In this document: piece by piece, positions 53,283 to 61,847 of the stretch
Layout of the letters: the number at the start of each line of letters is the position of its first letter
How positions within the stretch are numbered: the stretch's first letter is position 1
Assembly: GCA_963768715.1 (NCBI GenBank)
Contig: CAVYJC010000011.1
Span: 186,001-250,000 of the forward strand
Source: DATKEJ01 sp963768715
Lineage (GTDB): Bacteria > Bacteroidota > Rhodothermia > Rhodothermales > DATKEJ01
Direction: 5' to 3'
DNA length: 64,000 nucleotides
Notes under the pieces: generated by a model
Databases searched by the model: none
What the model saw: the letters and a program-made list of their open reading frames with translations, nothing else
Told to the model about the DNA's origin: nothing
Made by a program: the position numbers and the translations under genes

Positions 53283-53746
53283 AGGAGAGAATAGAGTTCA
53301 AGGTTAGCAGGGCGACGGCGGGCGAAATATTGCAGCATCTCTCAGCCTGTGATCCAAACTTTGTCGGTTCTCTGAGGCTGCGAGTGGACCTGCAGGAGTA
53401 TGCCGTCAAGGTCTTCAACCATGCGGTCAGATTTGAGGCGTGGGCGGAGGGGAAATTGGTAGGTCTTGTCGCCATTTATTGCAACGACCAAGATTACCGA
53501 ATCGCATACATCACGAATGTGAGTGTACTCGCTCAATATCAGGGCCGCGGCATCGCAACGCAGTTGATTCATCGGTCCGTTGAACATGCTGACAAATGTC
53601 AAATGCGGAGGGTCCGATTGGAGGTTGGGAATACCAATCATTTCGCAAGCAGTCTGTATGCGAAAAGTGGGTTTGTGGCCGCCGGCAGGAAGAACTCAAT
53701 GGATATCATGGACCTGATTCTGGATGAAGACCGATCAGTTGCGTAG
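53279..53746 (+). CDS. GNAT-family N-acetyltransferase
   Basis: 155 residues. The acetyl-CoA loop is visible as AYITNVSVLAQYQGRGIATQLI (Q/R-x-x-G-x-G/A pattern), preceded by the WAEGKLVGLVAIY strand and followed by VRLEVGNTNHFASSLYAKSGF. Probably N-acylates the amino group installed by the DegT enzyme on the sugar nucleotide. The ATG overlaps the upstream propeller stop, and its end overlaps the methyltransferase start by 23 bases. Confidence 0.85.
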   Translation: MKERIEFKVSRATAGEILQHLSACDPNFVGSLRLRVDLQEYAVKVFNHAVRFEAWAEGKLVGLVAIYCNDQDYRIAYITNVSVLAQYQGRGIATQLIHRSVEHADKCQMRRVRLEVGNTNHFASSLYAKSGFVAAGRKNSMDIMDLILDEDRSVA

Positions 53747-54491
53747 CGACCGAGACTACAATAGCGAGACAAAGGACGCCGTAGGCCACAAGTACGTGTA
53801 CAACTTCGATTTCGATGTTATGCACCCGCTCATGGTCAGATCATTTGAGCCCTTTTTCAATAGTGGCAGCCTGCTTGAACTTGGCAGCTTCAAGGGGGAT
53901 TTCACCAGGCTTCTACTACCTTTCTTCGACGATATTACTTGCGTGGAAGCCTCGGACGTGGCGATTGAAGAGGCAAAGCAGAAGCTTGGTGACAGGGCGC
54001 ATTATGTCAACGCATTGTTCGAGGAGGTGTTACTGCCAAAACGGTACGACCATATTGTGTTGACGCATGTTCTGGAGCATTTGGACGATCCGATCCTTGT
54101 TATGAAACGAATCAATGACGAGTGGCTGGCTGAAGGTGGCCGATTCTTTTTGGTATGTCCCAACGGAAATGCTCCTTCTCGCCAGATCGCCGTCAAGATG
54201 GGACTCATCTCTCATAACGCGGCCGTGACCCCAGCAGAGGCACAGCACGGACACCGCCGTACGTATACGCTCGACACGTTGGAGCGTGACGCCGTCGCTG
54301 CTGGATTGAACGTCGTCCATCGATCAGGGGTTTTTTTCAAGGCGCTGGCAAATTTCCAATGGGACCGGCTACTGCAAACGGATATCATATCCGAGGAATA
54401 CCTCGAAGGCTGTTATGCCCTCGGCCAGCAATATCCGGATCTATGCTCGAGCATATTCTTAATGTGCGAGCGGGGCGAATCGAAGGACTGA
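53724..54491 (+). CDS. Class I SAM-dependent methyltransferase
   Basis: 255 residues. SAM-binding motif LLELGSFKGDFTRLLLPF with the acidic residue in ITCVEASDVAIEEAKQ, and HIVLTHVLEHLDDPILVMKRI as post-motif with the D-H-V-L-E-H pattern typical of the Methyltransf_11/23 families acting on sugars or ubiquinone-like acceptors. A hydroxyl or terminal cap of the glycan is a plausible substrate. Overlaps the GNAT gene, so cotranslation is likely. Confidence 0.85.
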   Translation: MKTDQLRSDRDYNSETKDAVGHKYVYNFDFDVMHPLMVRSFEPFFNSGSLLELGSFKGDFTRLLLPFFDDITCVEASDVAIEEAKQKLGDRAHYVNALFEEVLLPKRYDHIVLTHVLEHLDDPILVMKRINDEWLAEGGRFFLVCPNGNAPSRQIAVKMGLISHNAAVTPAEAQHGHRRTYTLDTLERDAVAAGLNVVHRSGVFFKALANFQWDRLLQTDIISEEYLEGCYALGQQYPDLCSSIFLMCERGESKD

Positions 54492-54511
54492 ACGGGTAAC
54501 CCTTCTTCTGC

Positions 54512-55690
54512 GTGATCGAAAGGCTCTACTACATATCTCCGCGCGACGTGCGGAAGAACCGGGCCGATCCCGTATCGATCATGAAATCGTGCCACGAGTT
54601 TTCTCGACTCGGCTTTGACGTTACGCTCGTCACACCGTCGGTCAAACGGCCTGAGAATCCGGCTACACTCGACGGTCTGTGGGACTTGTATGGCATGAAG
54701 CCTTCGTTCCGAATTTTGGAACTGCCGACGGACCTGACCGATCACAGTTCATCTCTCGAGACGAGATATGAAAAGCTCAAGCACTTCACACGATTTTACA
54801 GGAAAACGATGCAGCGACCGGCGGTGCTATACGCCAAGTGCTATTTGAGTCTTCTGCCGGCCCTGCTGATGAAAAAGACGGGACTTCTCGGCCCAGACAT
54901 CAAGACGATTTTTGACACCGCCATTTATCGCGAGCGACGCTGGAGTCACAAGTTTAACGCGCGTAATGTCGATGGCATTGTCCTGTTCAATGACTTTATC
55001 CAAGACAAGTACGTGAAGATATACGGGGTGGAGCCAAGTCGCATCTTTAAGGCTGGGTTTCCTTCGCAGTGGGATTCGTATGCGCCGATTGCACAGAGGA
55101 GCAAATGGGAAACGCGACAAGCCCTGGGTCTGAGTCAATCTGATCGGATCGTGATGTATGCAGGCAAGGCAACCGGCCACATGAAGGAGATTCAATACTT
55201 CTTGAAAGCGGCTTCAATCCTTCCAGACGTCACGTTTGCGGTCGTTGGAATAAGTAAGAACAACAGGGCGTGGTTTGATGATTACCTGGAGAAGACGGGT
55301 CTGTCTAACATCCTGTTGTTCGAATTCCAGCCGCTTGAGCGACTGTATGCCTTCGTCCGTTCGGCGGATGTTCTGGTGTCTTACTACGATGCCTCCGATG
55401 ATGTGAGCGTCAATCAGCGGGTACCGGGAAAGTCCACGATCTACCTTTGCACGGGCAACCCTGTAGTGTTCGCCGATCTCCCTTCCCTCCGAGAGTGGTT
55501 TTCGGATGACATTGTGTTCTTCGCGCCGCCGAACGACCCCGAGGCCCTAGCCGCGACGATAGAAAGGCTGTTCGCCGATGAAACGGAAGCCTCAGAGAAA
55601 GCCTCACGTGCGCGTCAGTTCGCTCAGCAAAACACCTATCGTACCTCCTTTGATGGAATAGCGCGTTTTGCTAGAACGTTGGCATCATAA
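54512..55690 (+). CDS. Glycosyltransferase family 4
   Basis: 392 residues, GTG start. GT-B fold: N-terminal domain with RKNRADPVSIMKSCHEFSRLGFDVTLVTP, C-terminal nucleotide-binding domain starting RIVMYAGKATGHMKEIQYFL. The usual E-x7-E motif is not obvious: the region reads VPGKSTIYLCTGNPVVFADLP, with K-S-T in place of the first Glu. This makes the assignment to classical GT4 less certain than the fold. Probably transfers a sugar to the lipid-linked oligosaccharide. Confidence 0.8.
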   Translation: MIERLYYISPRDVRKNRADPVSIMKSCHEFSRLGFDVTLVTPSVKRPENPATLDGLWDLYGMKPSFRILELPTDLTDHSSSLETRYEKLKHFTRFYRKTMQRPAVLYAKCYLSLLPALLMKKTGLLGPDIKTIFDTAIYRERRWSHKFNARNVDGIVLFNDFIQDKYVKIYGVEPSRIFKAGFPSQWDSYAPIAQRSKWETRQALGLSQSDRIVMYAGKATGHMKEIQYFLKAASILPDVTFAVVGISKNNRAWFDDYLEKTGLSNILLFEFQPLERLYAFVRSADVLVSYYDASDDVSVNQRVPGKSTIYLCTGNPVVFADLPSLREWFSDDIVFFAPPNDPEALAATIERLFADETEASEKASRARQFAQQNTYRTSFDGIARFARTLAS

Positions 55691-55768
55691 TTCTCCATGA
55701 GTAGGGTCAAACGTGGCATACAGTTTTATCTCTCGCTCATTGGACGTTAAGCTCGGCGGCAGAAAGAA

Positions 55769-57154
55769 TTGAGCCTTCGTCGATCCCGGATTCGCCTTCT
55801 CGAGATTGCGCGTTCTCAGGACAGACATGGTGATTTTCGGCATGTCCTGTCGAACGGCGCCAAGCTATTCACTTCCAAAACCTTCGTAACCGGCATCCGG
55901 CTGGTCCAGGTCGTCGTTGTTGCCAGATTCCTGGGAGTCAGCGGATATGGTCAGTATGTCACCCTCACAGTCTTCGTTCTGGCGGTAAACCAGTTTCTCG
56001 ATGTGCGGGTGTCAGAAACTACAATCAGATTCGGCTCTGAGTATCAAGCCGCAGGTGAATGGGGACGACTCGCGGCCACAGTAAAACTCTCGTACCTGGT
56101 CGATCTTTGCACCGGACTTCTCGCATTCGTGGTCGTTTATCTGATAGCTCCCTGGGGCGCCGGCACGATACTGCACGCACCGGCTCTAGAATGGGCCATA
56201 CGTCTGTATGCTTGGACTCTTCTCATCTCGACCGTTGACAACACATCGAACGCCGTATTAAAGATATCGGACAGGTTCGGCTGGGCCGCGATCTACGGCG
56301 GAGCGATGGCCGTTCTGGAACTCGCGGCAATTGGCGTCGCGATAGTGCTTTCGAGGGGTTTGATCGGCATTATCGTTGCACTTCTAGTCAAGGACGTAGT
56401 CAGTGCGATAACGAACGTTTCTCTTGCCAGGAAAGCATTGAGCAATGATCTGCCTGCCGATGTCTTTTGGCGTTCGTCTTTCCGTCTCGTTTCAGATCGG
56501 TATCGAGAATTAGTCCGATTCGTGCTGAGCACAAATTTCGTGGCGTATCTGCGCATGGCAGCGACCAAGTTGGACGTCCTCCTGCTTTCGTTTTTCACTT
56601 CAGCAGACGAAGTCGGACTCTACAAGGTGGCTATGAATGTTTCGGGTGCCGTGCTACGAATCAGCGATCCACTTTTCGCCGCGATTCTCCCTGACTTGAC
56701 AAGTCTCTGGTCCTCAGGTAAGAACAAGCGGTTCCGTAATTTGGTGAAGAATGTGTCGTTCGCTGCACTAGTAGGCTTCATTCCAGCCGTAATCCTCATC
56801 TTGGCATTCAAGAATCAGGCTTTAGGCTTCTTTTTTGGCGCCGAGTATGTTGGTGCCGCTCCACTCATTAGCATCGGCATCTGGGGATTCCTCTGTGGCT
56901 GCGTGTTCTTTTGGATATGGCCCGCATTACTCAGTATCGGGCGGCCGGAGATAGCGGTCTATGTGGGCGCTGTCAGCGCAGTACTGCAAATTGCCCTGAT
57001 CTACTATCTAGCGCCAAGATATGGAGCCGTAGGCGTGGTGTGGAGTTTCGTTGTCACACAAGTACTGTCACACATCATTCTGCTAGCGAGCCTTCAGAAA
57101 CTGTTGAACCGGGAAGACCAGTTTCCCCCGGTGATGGCAAAAGCCCACACGTGA
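55769..57154 (+). CDS. Wzx-type polysaccharide flippase (MOP superfamily)
   Basis: 461 residues with about 12 membrane helices (for example LFTSKTFVTGIRLVQVVVVA, WAIRLYAWTLLISTVD, KLDVLLLSFFTSADEVGLYKV, PLISIGIWGFLCGCVFFWIW). The AAT.LD..LLS.F.....VG.Y.VA pattern is characteristic of oligosaccharide flippases. Moves undecaprenyl-linked repeat units across the inner membrane. The start is a TTG; no ATG is available upstream in frame. A dedicated Wzy polymerase is not recognised in the window. Confidence 0.88.
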   Translation: MSLRRSRIRLLEIARSQDRHGDFRHVLSNGAKLFTSKTFVTGIRLVQVVVVARFLGVSGYGQYVTLTVFVLAVNQFLDVRVSETTIRFGSEYQAAGEWGRLAATVKLSYLVDLCTGLLAFVVVYLIAPWGAGTILHAPALEWAIRLYAWTLLISTVDNTSNAVLKISDRFGWAAIYGGAMAVLELAAIGVAIVLSRGLIGIIVALLVKDVVSAITNVSLARKALSNDLPADVFWRSSFRLVSDRYRELVRFVLSTNFVAYLRMAATKLDVLLLSFFTSADEVGLYKVAMNVSGAVLRISDPLFAAILPDLTSLWSSGKNKRFRNLVKNVSFAALVGFIPAVILILAFKNQALGFFFGAEYVGAAPLISIGIWGFLCGCVFFWIWPALLSIGRPEIAVYVGAVSAVLQIALIYYLAPRYGAVGVVWSFVVTQVLSHIILLASLQKLLNREDQFPPVMAKAHT

Positions 57155-57331
57155 TAAAGTTGTCGGGCGAGACCGGAAAGTCACTTCGGCCGAAAACGAT
57201 TTGTTCCTACTCTGTCTGGCTCGATAAACGGCAACTCTTGGCTAGTTTTCTTTGTCAATCAGATCTAGGCCTTGGTCTCGCAGGGCGTCGATCGATGAAC
57301 TTCAACATGGATTCCCCCCCTCAAGCAGCCG

Positions 57332-58432
57332 ATGACGAACGCAAACCATAATTGGCTAAATAGCATCTCGTGGCAAGCCGCCTTCTATTCGCGTAATCCG
57401 CGACGGGATCGGACAGATCCCGAGTTTCCTTGGGCATGGCTGAAGAAACGGAAGAAGACCCAGTTTGCCCGACGCGTGGCATCACGCGTTCTTTCCACGG
57501 TGAAATATCACAAGGCTCCGACAGCAGGATCGCGAGACTGGCTGAGTTCAAACTCAACTCGACTTTGGGAGACCAGATCCATGCTCAAGGATGATTTGAG
57601 CAAACTCCTCTTCGATTCGACCCTTGTCCTTCGCCTGACGGGGGCTCAACGGTACTACTATCCGCGGACTGACTTTGAGGACCTAATCCAGATAGTAGGG
57701 GAGGAACCGTTTCAGAGTGCCGAGCTACCGACCCACTACCTGGGTCTTCCTTTGAAAGTATTCGACGTCGTTCTTTGCTCAAGGCCCGAAGTGGATCGGA
57801 TCAGGATTGTGGACACGAAGGCGCAGCTCAGCCTCTTGAATAGCTATCGCCAATATCTTGTGACGAGAGGCACAGCTGACGTTTCACCTGGGCCCGGGGA
57901 CATAGTACTCGATTGCGGAGCATGCATCGGAGAGGTGTCAACGCTTTTCGCAGCTCTTGTTGGTAAGGAAGGGCAAGTCCACGCATTCGATCCCGTTCCA
58001 CTGCACTCGCGCTACTGCAGACTCCAGGCCGAACTGAATCCAGCGTTGGCTCCGTCGCTCCACGTGAATATTCTCGCGGTCGGGAATCGGACGCGTGTGG
58101 TCAAAGGGTCGAAAAGCGATACTGACAAGATTACGCCCGGCGGCCTGGGCGTTGATTCGTTCAACACTACAACGCTTGACGATTATGCAAAAGGAAGTCT
58201 CAAACGCGTTGACTATATCAAGATGGATATCGAAGGGGCTGAATTGGAAGCGATCGAAGGAGCGTCGAACCTGATTCGGGAATTCAAGCCCCGATTAGCG
58301 ATCTCAGCTTATCACAAAGCTAACGATTTATGGGAGATTCCAGAGAAACTGAAGTCGCTTAATCCTGACTACGAACTCTTCTTTGGACATCATAGCCCAA
58401 TCCAGTGGGAGTCAGTCTTCTATGCTGTGTAA
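57332..58432 (+). CDS. FkbM-family methyltransferase
   Basis: 366 residues. The C-terminal 180 residues form the FkbM domain: PGDIVLDCGACIGEVSTLFAAL (SAM loop), QVHAFDPVPLHSRYC, and DYIKMDIEGAELEAIEGA, the diagnostic MDIEG motif. The N-terminal 170 residues (WLNSISWQAAFYSRNPRRDR, LTGAQRYYYPRTDFEDLIQ) are an additional domain without recognised family. Likely O-methylates a glycan sugar. An unusually long non-coding stretch (57155-57331) separates it from the flippase. Confidence 0.85.
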   Translation: MTNANHNWLNSISWQAAFYSRNPRRDRTDPEFPWAWLKKRKKTQFARRVASRVLSTVKYHKAPTAGSRDWLSSNSTRLWETRSMLKDDLSKLLFDSTLVLRLTGAQRYYYPRTDFEDLIQIVGEEPFQSAELPTHYLGLPLKVFDVVLCSRPEVDRIRIVDTKAQLSLLNSYRQYLVTRGTADVSPGPGDIVLDCGACIGEVSTLFAALVGKEGQVHAFDPVPLHSRYCRLQAELNPALAPSLHVNILAVGNRTRVVKGSKSDTDKITPGGLGVDSFNTTTLDDYAKGSLKRVDYIKMDIEGAELEAIEGASNLIREFKPRLAISAYHKANDLWEIPEKLKSLNPDYELFFGHHSPIQWESVFYAV

Positions 58433-58628
58433 AAGCACCGCCGTCATGACACAGTCCAAGACGAAGCAACGTTGACACCTGGTTGCCGTGATAGCCCGAA
58501 ATAAGAGGACGACGGATCGTCTCCAAGATTGTAATTCGGCAGTGCGGAGTGAAGACAAGCGTCAGAATGCATTTCAAAGCGCACTAACCTCGTTCATCAA
58601 TGGACGTTCACGAGGACTCCGGATTTCA

Positions 58629-59600
58629 ATGCAGTCTCCTTTCTTAACCCTGTTGGCCTCGAGACACGAGGCTGAACATCTCGTTGAAAAATACAGGGAA
58701 TTGAAAACGGAGCCTTCCAGCTACCGCGGGGAGATCACGATTGACGTTGCGCAATACAGCGGTGCCAATCGATTTGTGAGTGCGCTGCAAGATTCTCTAA
58801 GCAAAAGAATCGGGGACTATCTGGCGGCAATCTTGATTCATGGAAGTATTGGCAGCGGGGAGGAAACTGCTTACAGTGATTTTGACGCACTGGTGATTCT
58901 AAACGATGTGGCCTTTGAATCGGCTGATCGTCTCGAGCACGTGGCGAGAGAATTGGGGAAAGCATGTTGGTTTATGCGACAATACGACCCCCTCCAGCAT
59001 CACGGCTGGTTCGTGCTCACGCCCTTCGACCTCGACCACTACTGCGAAGCCTATTTTCCACTGGCCCTTTTCGAACATGCCAAATCACTCTTCCCGGATC
59101 GCGGACGAAGCCTGTCCATCCATGCTCGAGATTCGCAGTCCGAGTTAGAGGATGCATTTGGGCGGATGGCGCAGTCCATCGAGCTGCAGCTCATTCGAGA
59201 GCGGTATCCCCGTGACATGTACGCCCTCAAGAGTTTTCTAAGCCGGCTTATGCTGTTGCCGGCGCTGTACGTCCAGGCAAGAGACGGAAAAGGGGTCTGG
59301 AAGGCGGATTCCTTCGGCCTGGCGAGGGGTGACTTTGACGAGAGGCTCTGGCACTGCATTGAGACGGCGACGGAAATCAGAGCCGTATGGCGGTACGACG
59401 TACCGACGGCCAAGCGATGGCTGATGGTTCGGCCCGACCGGCTGGGTTCATTCGCAAGAAGACGGCTAAGTGGTGGAGTCCCCGCCCACGTCGGGAAGGT
59501 GCTCGACCATGCGTTCTATCAGTCGGTCAAAGATCTGATTCGCGAAATGAGAACCCGCGTCGCTTCGAAGGATGCTTCGCCCATGCCGGTCATTGCCTGA
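58629..59600 (+). CDS. Nucleotidyltransferase-fold protein, copy 1 of the glycan locus
   Basis: 323 residues from the ATG at 58629; a GTG at 58488 would add 47 residues of non-protein-like sequence. The polymerase-beta superfamily active site is LAAILIHGSIGSGEETAYSDFDALVIL, with the G-S and D-x-D pattern. The rest is helical (DLDHYCEAYFPLALFEHAKS, ELEDAFGRMAQSIELQLIRE). No kinase or polysaccharide transferase domain is fused. Its role in the polysaccharide locus is unknown; it could activate or modify a sugar phosphate. A second protein of the same fold follows. Confidence 0.7.
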   Translation: MQSPFLTLLASRHEAEHLVEKYRELKTEPSSYRGEITIDVAQYSGANRFVSALQDSLSKRIGDYLAAILIHGSIGSGEETAYSDFDALVILNDVAFESADRLEHVARELGKACWFMRQYDPLQHHGWFVLTPFDLDHYCEAYFPLALFEHAKSLFPDRGRSLSIHARDSQSELEDAFGRMAQSIELQLIRERYPRDMYALKSFLSRLMLLPALYVQARDGKGVWKADSFGLARGDFDERLWHCIETATEIRAVWRYDVPTAKRWLMVRPDRLGSFARRRLSGGVPAHVGKVLDHAFYQSVKDLIREMRTRVASKDASPMPVIA

Positions 59601-59637
59601 AAGCGAGAATCCCGGAAGTTCTGTGGACACGGGTCAC

Positions 59638-60621
59638 ATGCCGATGCGATTCTTTGATCATCCGCGATACATAGAGCCCGCCATTTACGAATCCGCCGTT
59701 GAGCGAGTCGTCGAGTCTACGGTCAGCGATAACGACATACTGGCGGTCTACCAGGTTGGGAGCATCAGTACACCCGGAATTTCAGATGTTGACCTCCTCG
59801 TCGTTTCGGCCGATAGCCCTGGACTGCTGACGGACCCCCTCAAGACGCTTGACCCCGATCAGCGCTATCTCTTCACTCACGGGCTCTTCTCGATTTCCGC
59901 TGCAGACGTCGAGGGACTTCGCCGGTTCACTCTCTTCCACAACTATCGCCTGAGATGGGGTCAGGACGTCATGGAGTCGGGGAAGGCGTCACATGACCCG
60001 GAATCCGACCAACTCAGGACGCAAGTGGCACTGGAGTATCTGTTGAGCAATTTCATCGGCCGTACGATTGAGGTCAAGTACAATCTGGTGAGCCTCCGAA
60101 AACTCATGCTCTCAGTTCATGCCATCAGGTACGACCTGCAGTTTCTGGGGGTGACCGACGGGCCCTTCTCGGAACTGGTCGATCAAATGATCGCGTGGAG
60201 ACAAAGGTGGTTCGAAAGTCGCGTCGATCATGATACCCTGGCAAGGTGGCTCGCTCGTTTCAATCGGGAACTCAAAGTCTTCCTCGATCTGCAACTCGAT
60301 CAGAACCATTTTTCGTTGGCCGGAGACTTTCCCTGCAAGTTGTCCAGACACATCAGGCTCCGTCGGACGAATCACCTCGCCGTCAACCACCGGGGTCTGA
60401 CCTCGGTGCCTTTTGGATTAAGCGGCTCGCACGAGAAGAAGCTTTTGAACCGTTTGAACCGGTTCACTTTCAACATCCCTTTTCAGCCTGCTACGAACTC
60501 CGGGTTTCTATCAGAAAGAATCAGCTTCTTTCAGGGATCTAATCGAAAAACACGAAGCGCCGAACAGGTATTCGCAGCCGCCTGTCACCAGCCTCCAATA
60601 CTCGGTATTACGTGCCAATAG
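59638..60621 (+). CDS. Nucleotidyltransferase-fold protein, copy 2 of the glycan locus
   Basis: 327 residues from the ATG at 59638. The active-site pattern is ILAVYQVGSISTPGISDVDLLVVS (G-S and D-x-D). The C-terminal part is helical and unlike copy 1, so the two are distant homologues, not a recent duplication. No further motif recognised. It ends about 100 bases before the next glycosyltransferase. Confidence 0.7.
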   Translation: MPMRFFDHPRYIEPAIYESAVERVVESTVSDNDILAVYQVGSISTPGISDVDLLVVSADSPGLLTDPLKTLDPDQRYLFTHGLFSISAADVEGLRRFTLFHNYRLRWGQDVMESGKASHDPESDQLRTQVALEYLLSNFIGRTIEVKYNLVSLRKLMLSVHAIRYDLQFLGVTDGPFSELVDQMIAWRQRWFESRVDHDTLARWLARFNRELKVFLDLQLDQNHFSLAGDFPCKLSRHIRLRRTNHLAVNHRGLTSVPFGLSGSHEKKLLNRLNRFTFNIPFQPATNSGFLSERISFFQGSNRKTRSAEQVFAAACHQPPILGITCQ

Positions 60622-60719
60622 AACGATCAACCTAGCTCTTTCAAGACCAAATACCGGCTGAGTCAATCGCAAGAGATCAGAAATATCTACACATCCTCGG
60701 CCGTTGGCGTCCGGGAGGT

Positions 60720-61835
60720 GTGACGAGGTTCGTTGAGTCCATTGTCGGACAGAATCCGCTGTCGCGTACTCGACATGATGTGTTGGTAATACTGCCCCCC
60801 AAGGGATCCGATCTCATTCTGCCGATCGATGGCTGCACGGTTCTGAGACTGGACTTCTCGTGGCGTCGTTTCCTTTCGTCACTTCGACGGTTTCGAGCGA
60901 TCGCTTCGCCCTACGATGCGCTCATGATTCACGCTGCGCACCCGGTAGTAGTACTGCCCCTGCTTTTGAATCGACAACCTTGTCTGTTCTTCCAACACGG
61001 AATGTCGGTCAGTAGTGGGCCGTGGTATAAGAGAGTGGTCAAGAAGATCTGGTTCTCCGTGATTCCGCGACTGGCTAATGCAAGGGTTGTTTGCTCAACG
61101 CGATTCGCTCTCGAAAAGGCTCGGGGTTTAGGAATCCGAATCCGGGAGAGGGATGCCGTCATCGTTCCCTTTGGTATATCGTCCAGTCGCGACGGATATC
61201 CGGTCAACGAGACCACGCCGGATGGATCGCGGATCACCGTCGGGATGGCGGGGCGACTCGTGGAGCAGAAACGAGCGGATCTACCCCTGAGGTCTCTCGC
61301 AGCGTATGCCGGGAAGACCAAGTTGCGCCTCCTGATAGCGGGCGACGGGCCTCTGAAGGAAGAACTGCAAGACATTGCATCCTTTCGGAATCCGCAGGTC
61401 GAAATTCGATTCCTTGGCCAGGTTTCGGATATGGTATCATTTTACGACGAGCTCGATTTGCTAATCCTGCCAAGTCGCGGAGAGTCTTTCGGTCTCGTGG
61501 TGCTTGAAGCATTCGACCGGGGCGTACCGGTAGCAGTCTTTCCCGACGTGGGAGGATGTCTTCAGCTTGTCAAGAATGGCGAAAACGGATTCGTACTGAA
61601 CGCCGGCCAGAAGGGCTTGCAAGCGTTGTGGAGGCAGCTTGACGCCGACCCCACCATATTGCACGCCATGAAGGATCGACTTGCACGATTGGATATGAAC
61701 TCGTACGACATCGCAACAACGAGAAAGAACCTGGAGCGACTCGTCTTCGCCAACGCCCTTCACGTCGACACAGACGTTGATCACTCTCCTGGCGGCACCT
61801 TGCATCTCGGCACGCCGACCGAGAGTATTTCGTGA
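60720..61835 (+). CDS. Glycosyltransferase family 4, missing a conventional start
   Basis: 371 residues from the GTG at 60720. GT-B fold with VMIAGRL-type start of the C-domain (TVGMAGRLVEQKRADLPLRSL), LLIAGDGPLKEELQDIA and the E-x7-E motif ESFGLVVLEAF. The true N-terminus is upstream: codons at 60687-60719 read LHILGRWRPGG, the classic opening of GT4 enzymes with the donor/acceptor loop, yet no ATG, GTG or TTG lies in frame between the stop at 60633 and 60720. A lost or non-standard start (ATA at 60651, or CAG preceding KYLHILG) is implied; from 60720 the protein would lack its first beta strand. Confidence 0.8.
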   Translation: MTRFVESIVGQNPLSRTRHDVLVILPPKGSDLILPIDGCTVLRLDFSWRRFLSSLRRFRAIASPYDALMIHAAHPVVVLPLLLNRQPCLFFQHGMSVSSGPWYKRVVKKIWFSVIPRLANARVVCSTRFALEKARGLGIRIRERDAVIVPFGISSSRDGYPVNETTPDGSRITVGMAGRLVEQKRADLPLRSLAAYAGKTKLRLLIAGDGPLKEELQDIASFRNPQVEIRFLGQVSDMVSFYDELDLLILPSRGESFGLVVLEAFDRGVPVAVFPDVGGCLQLVKNGENGFVLNAGQKGLQALWRQLDADPTILHAMKDRLARLDMNSYDIATTRKNLERLVFANALHVDTDVDHSPGGTLHLGTPTESIS

Positions 61836-61847
61836 TCGGCAGCTGAT

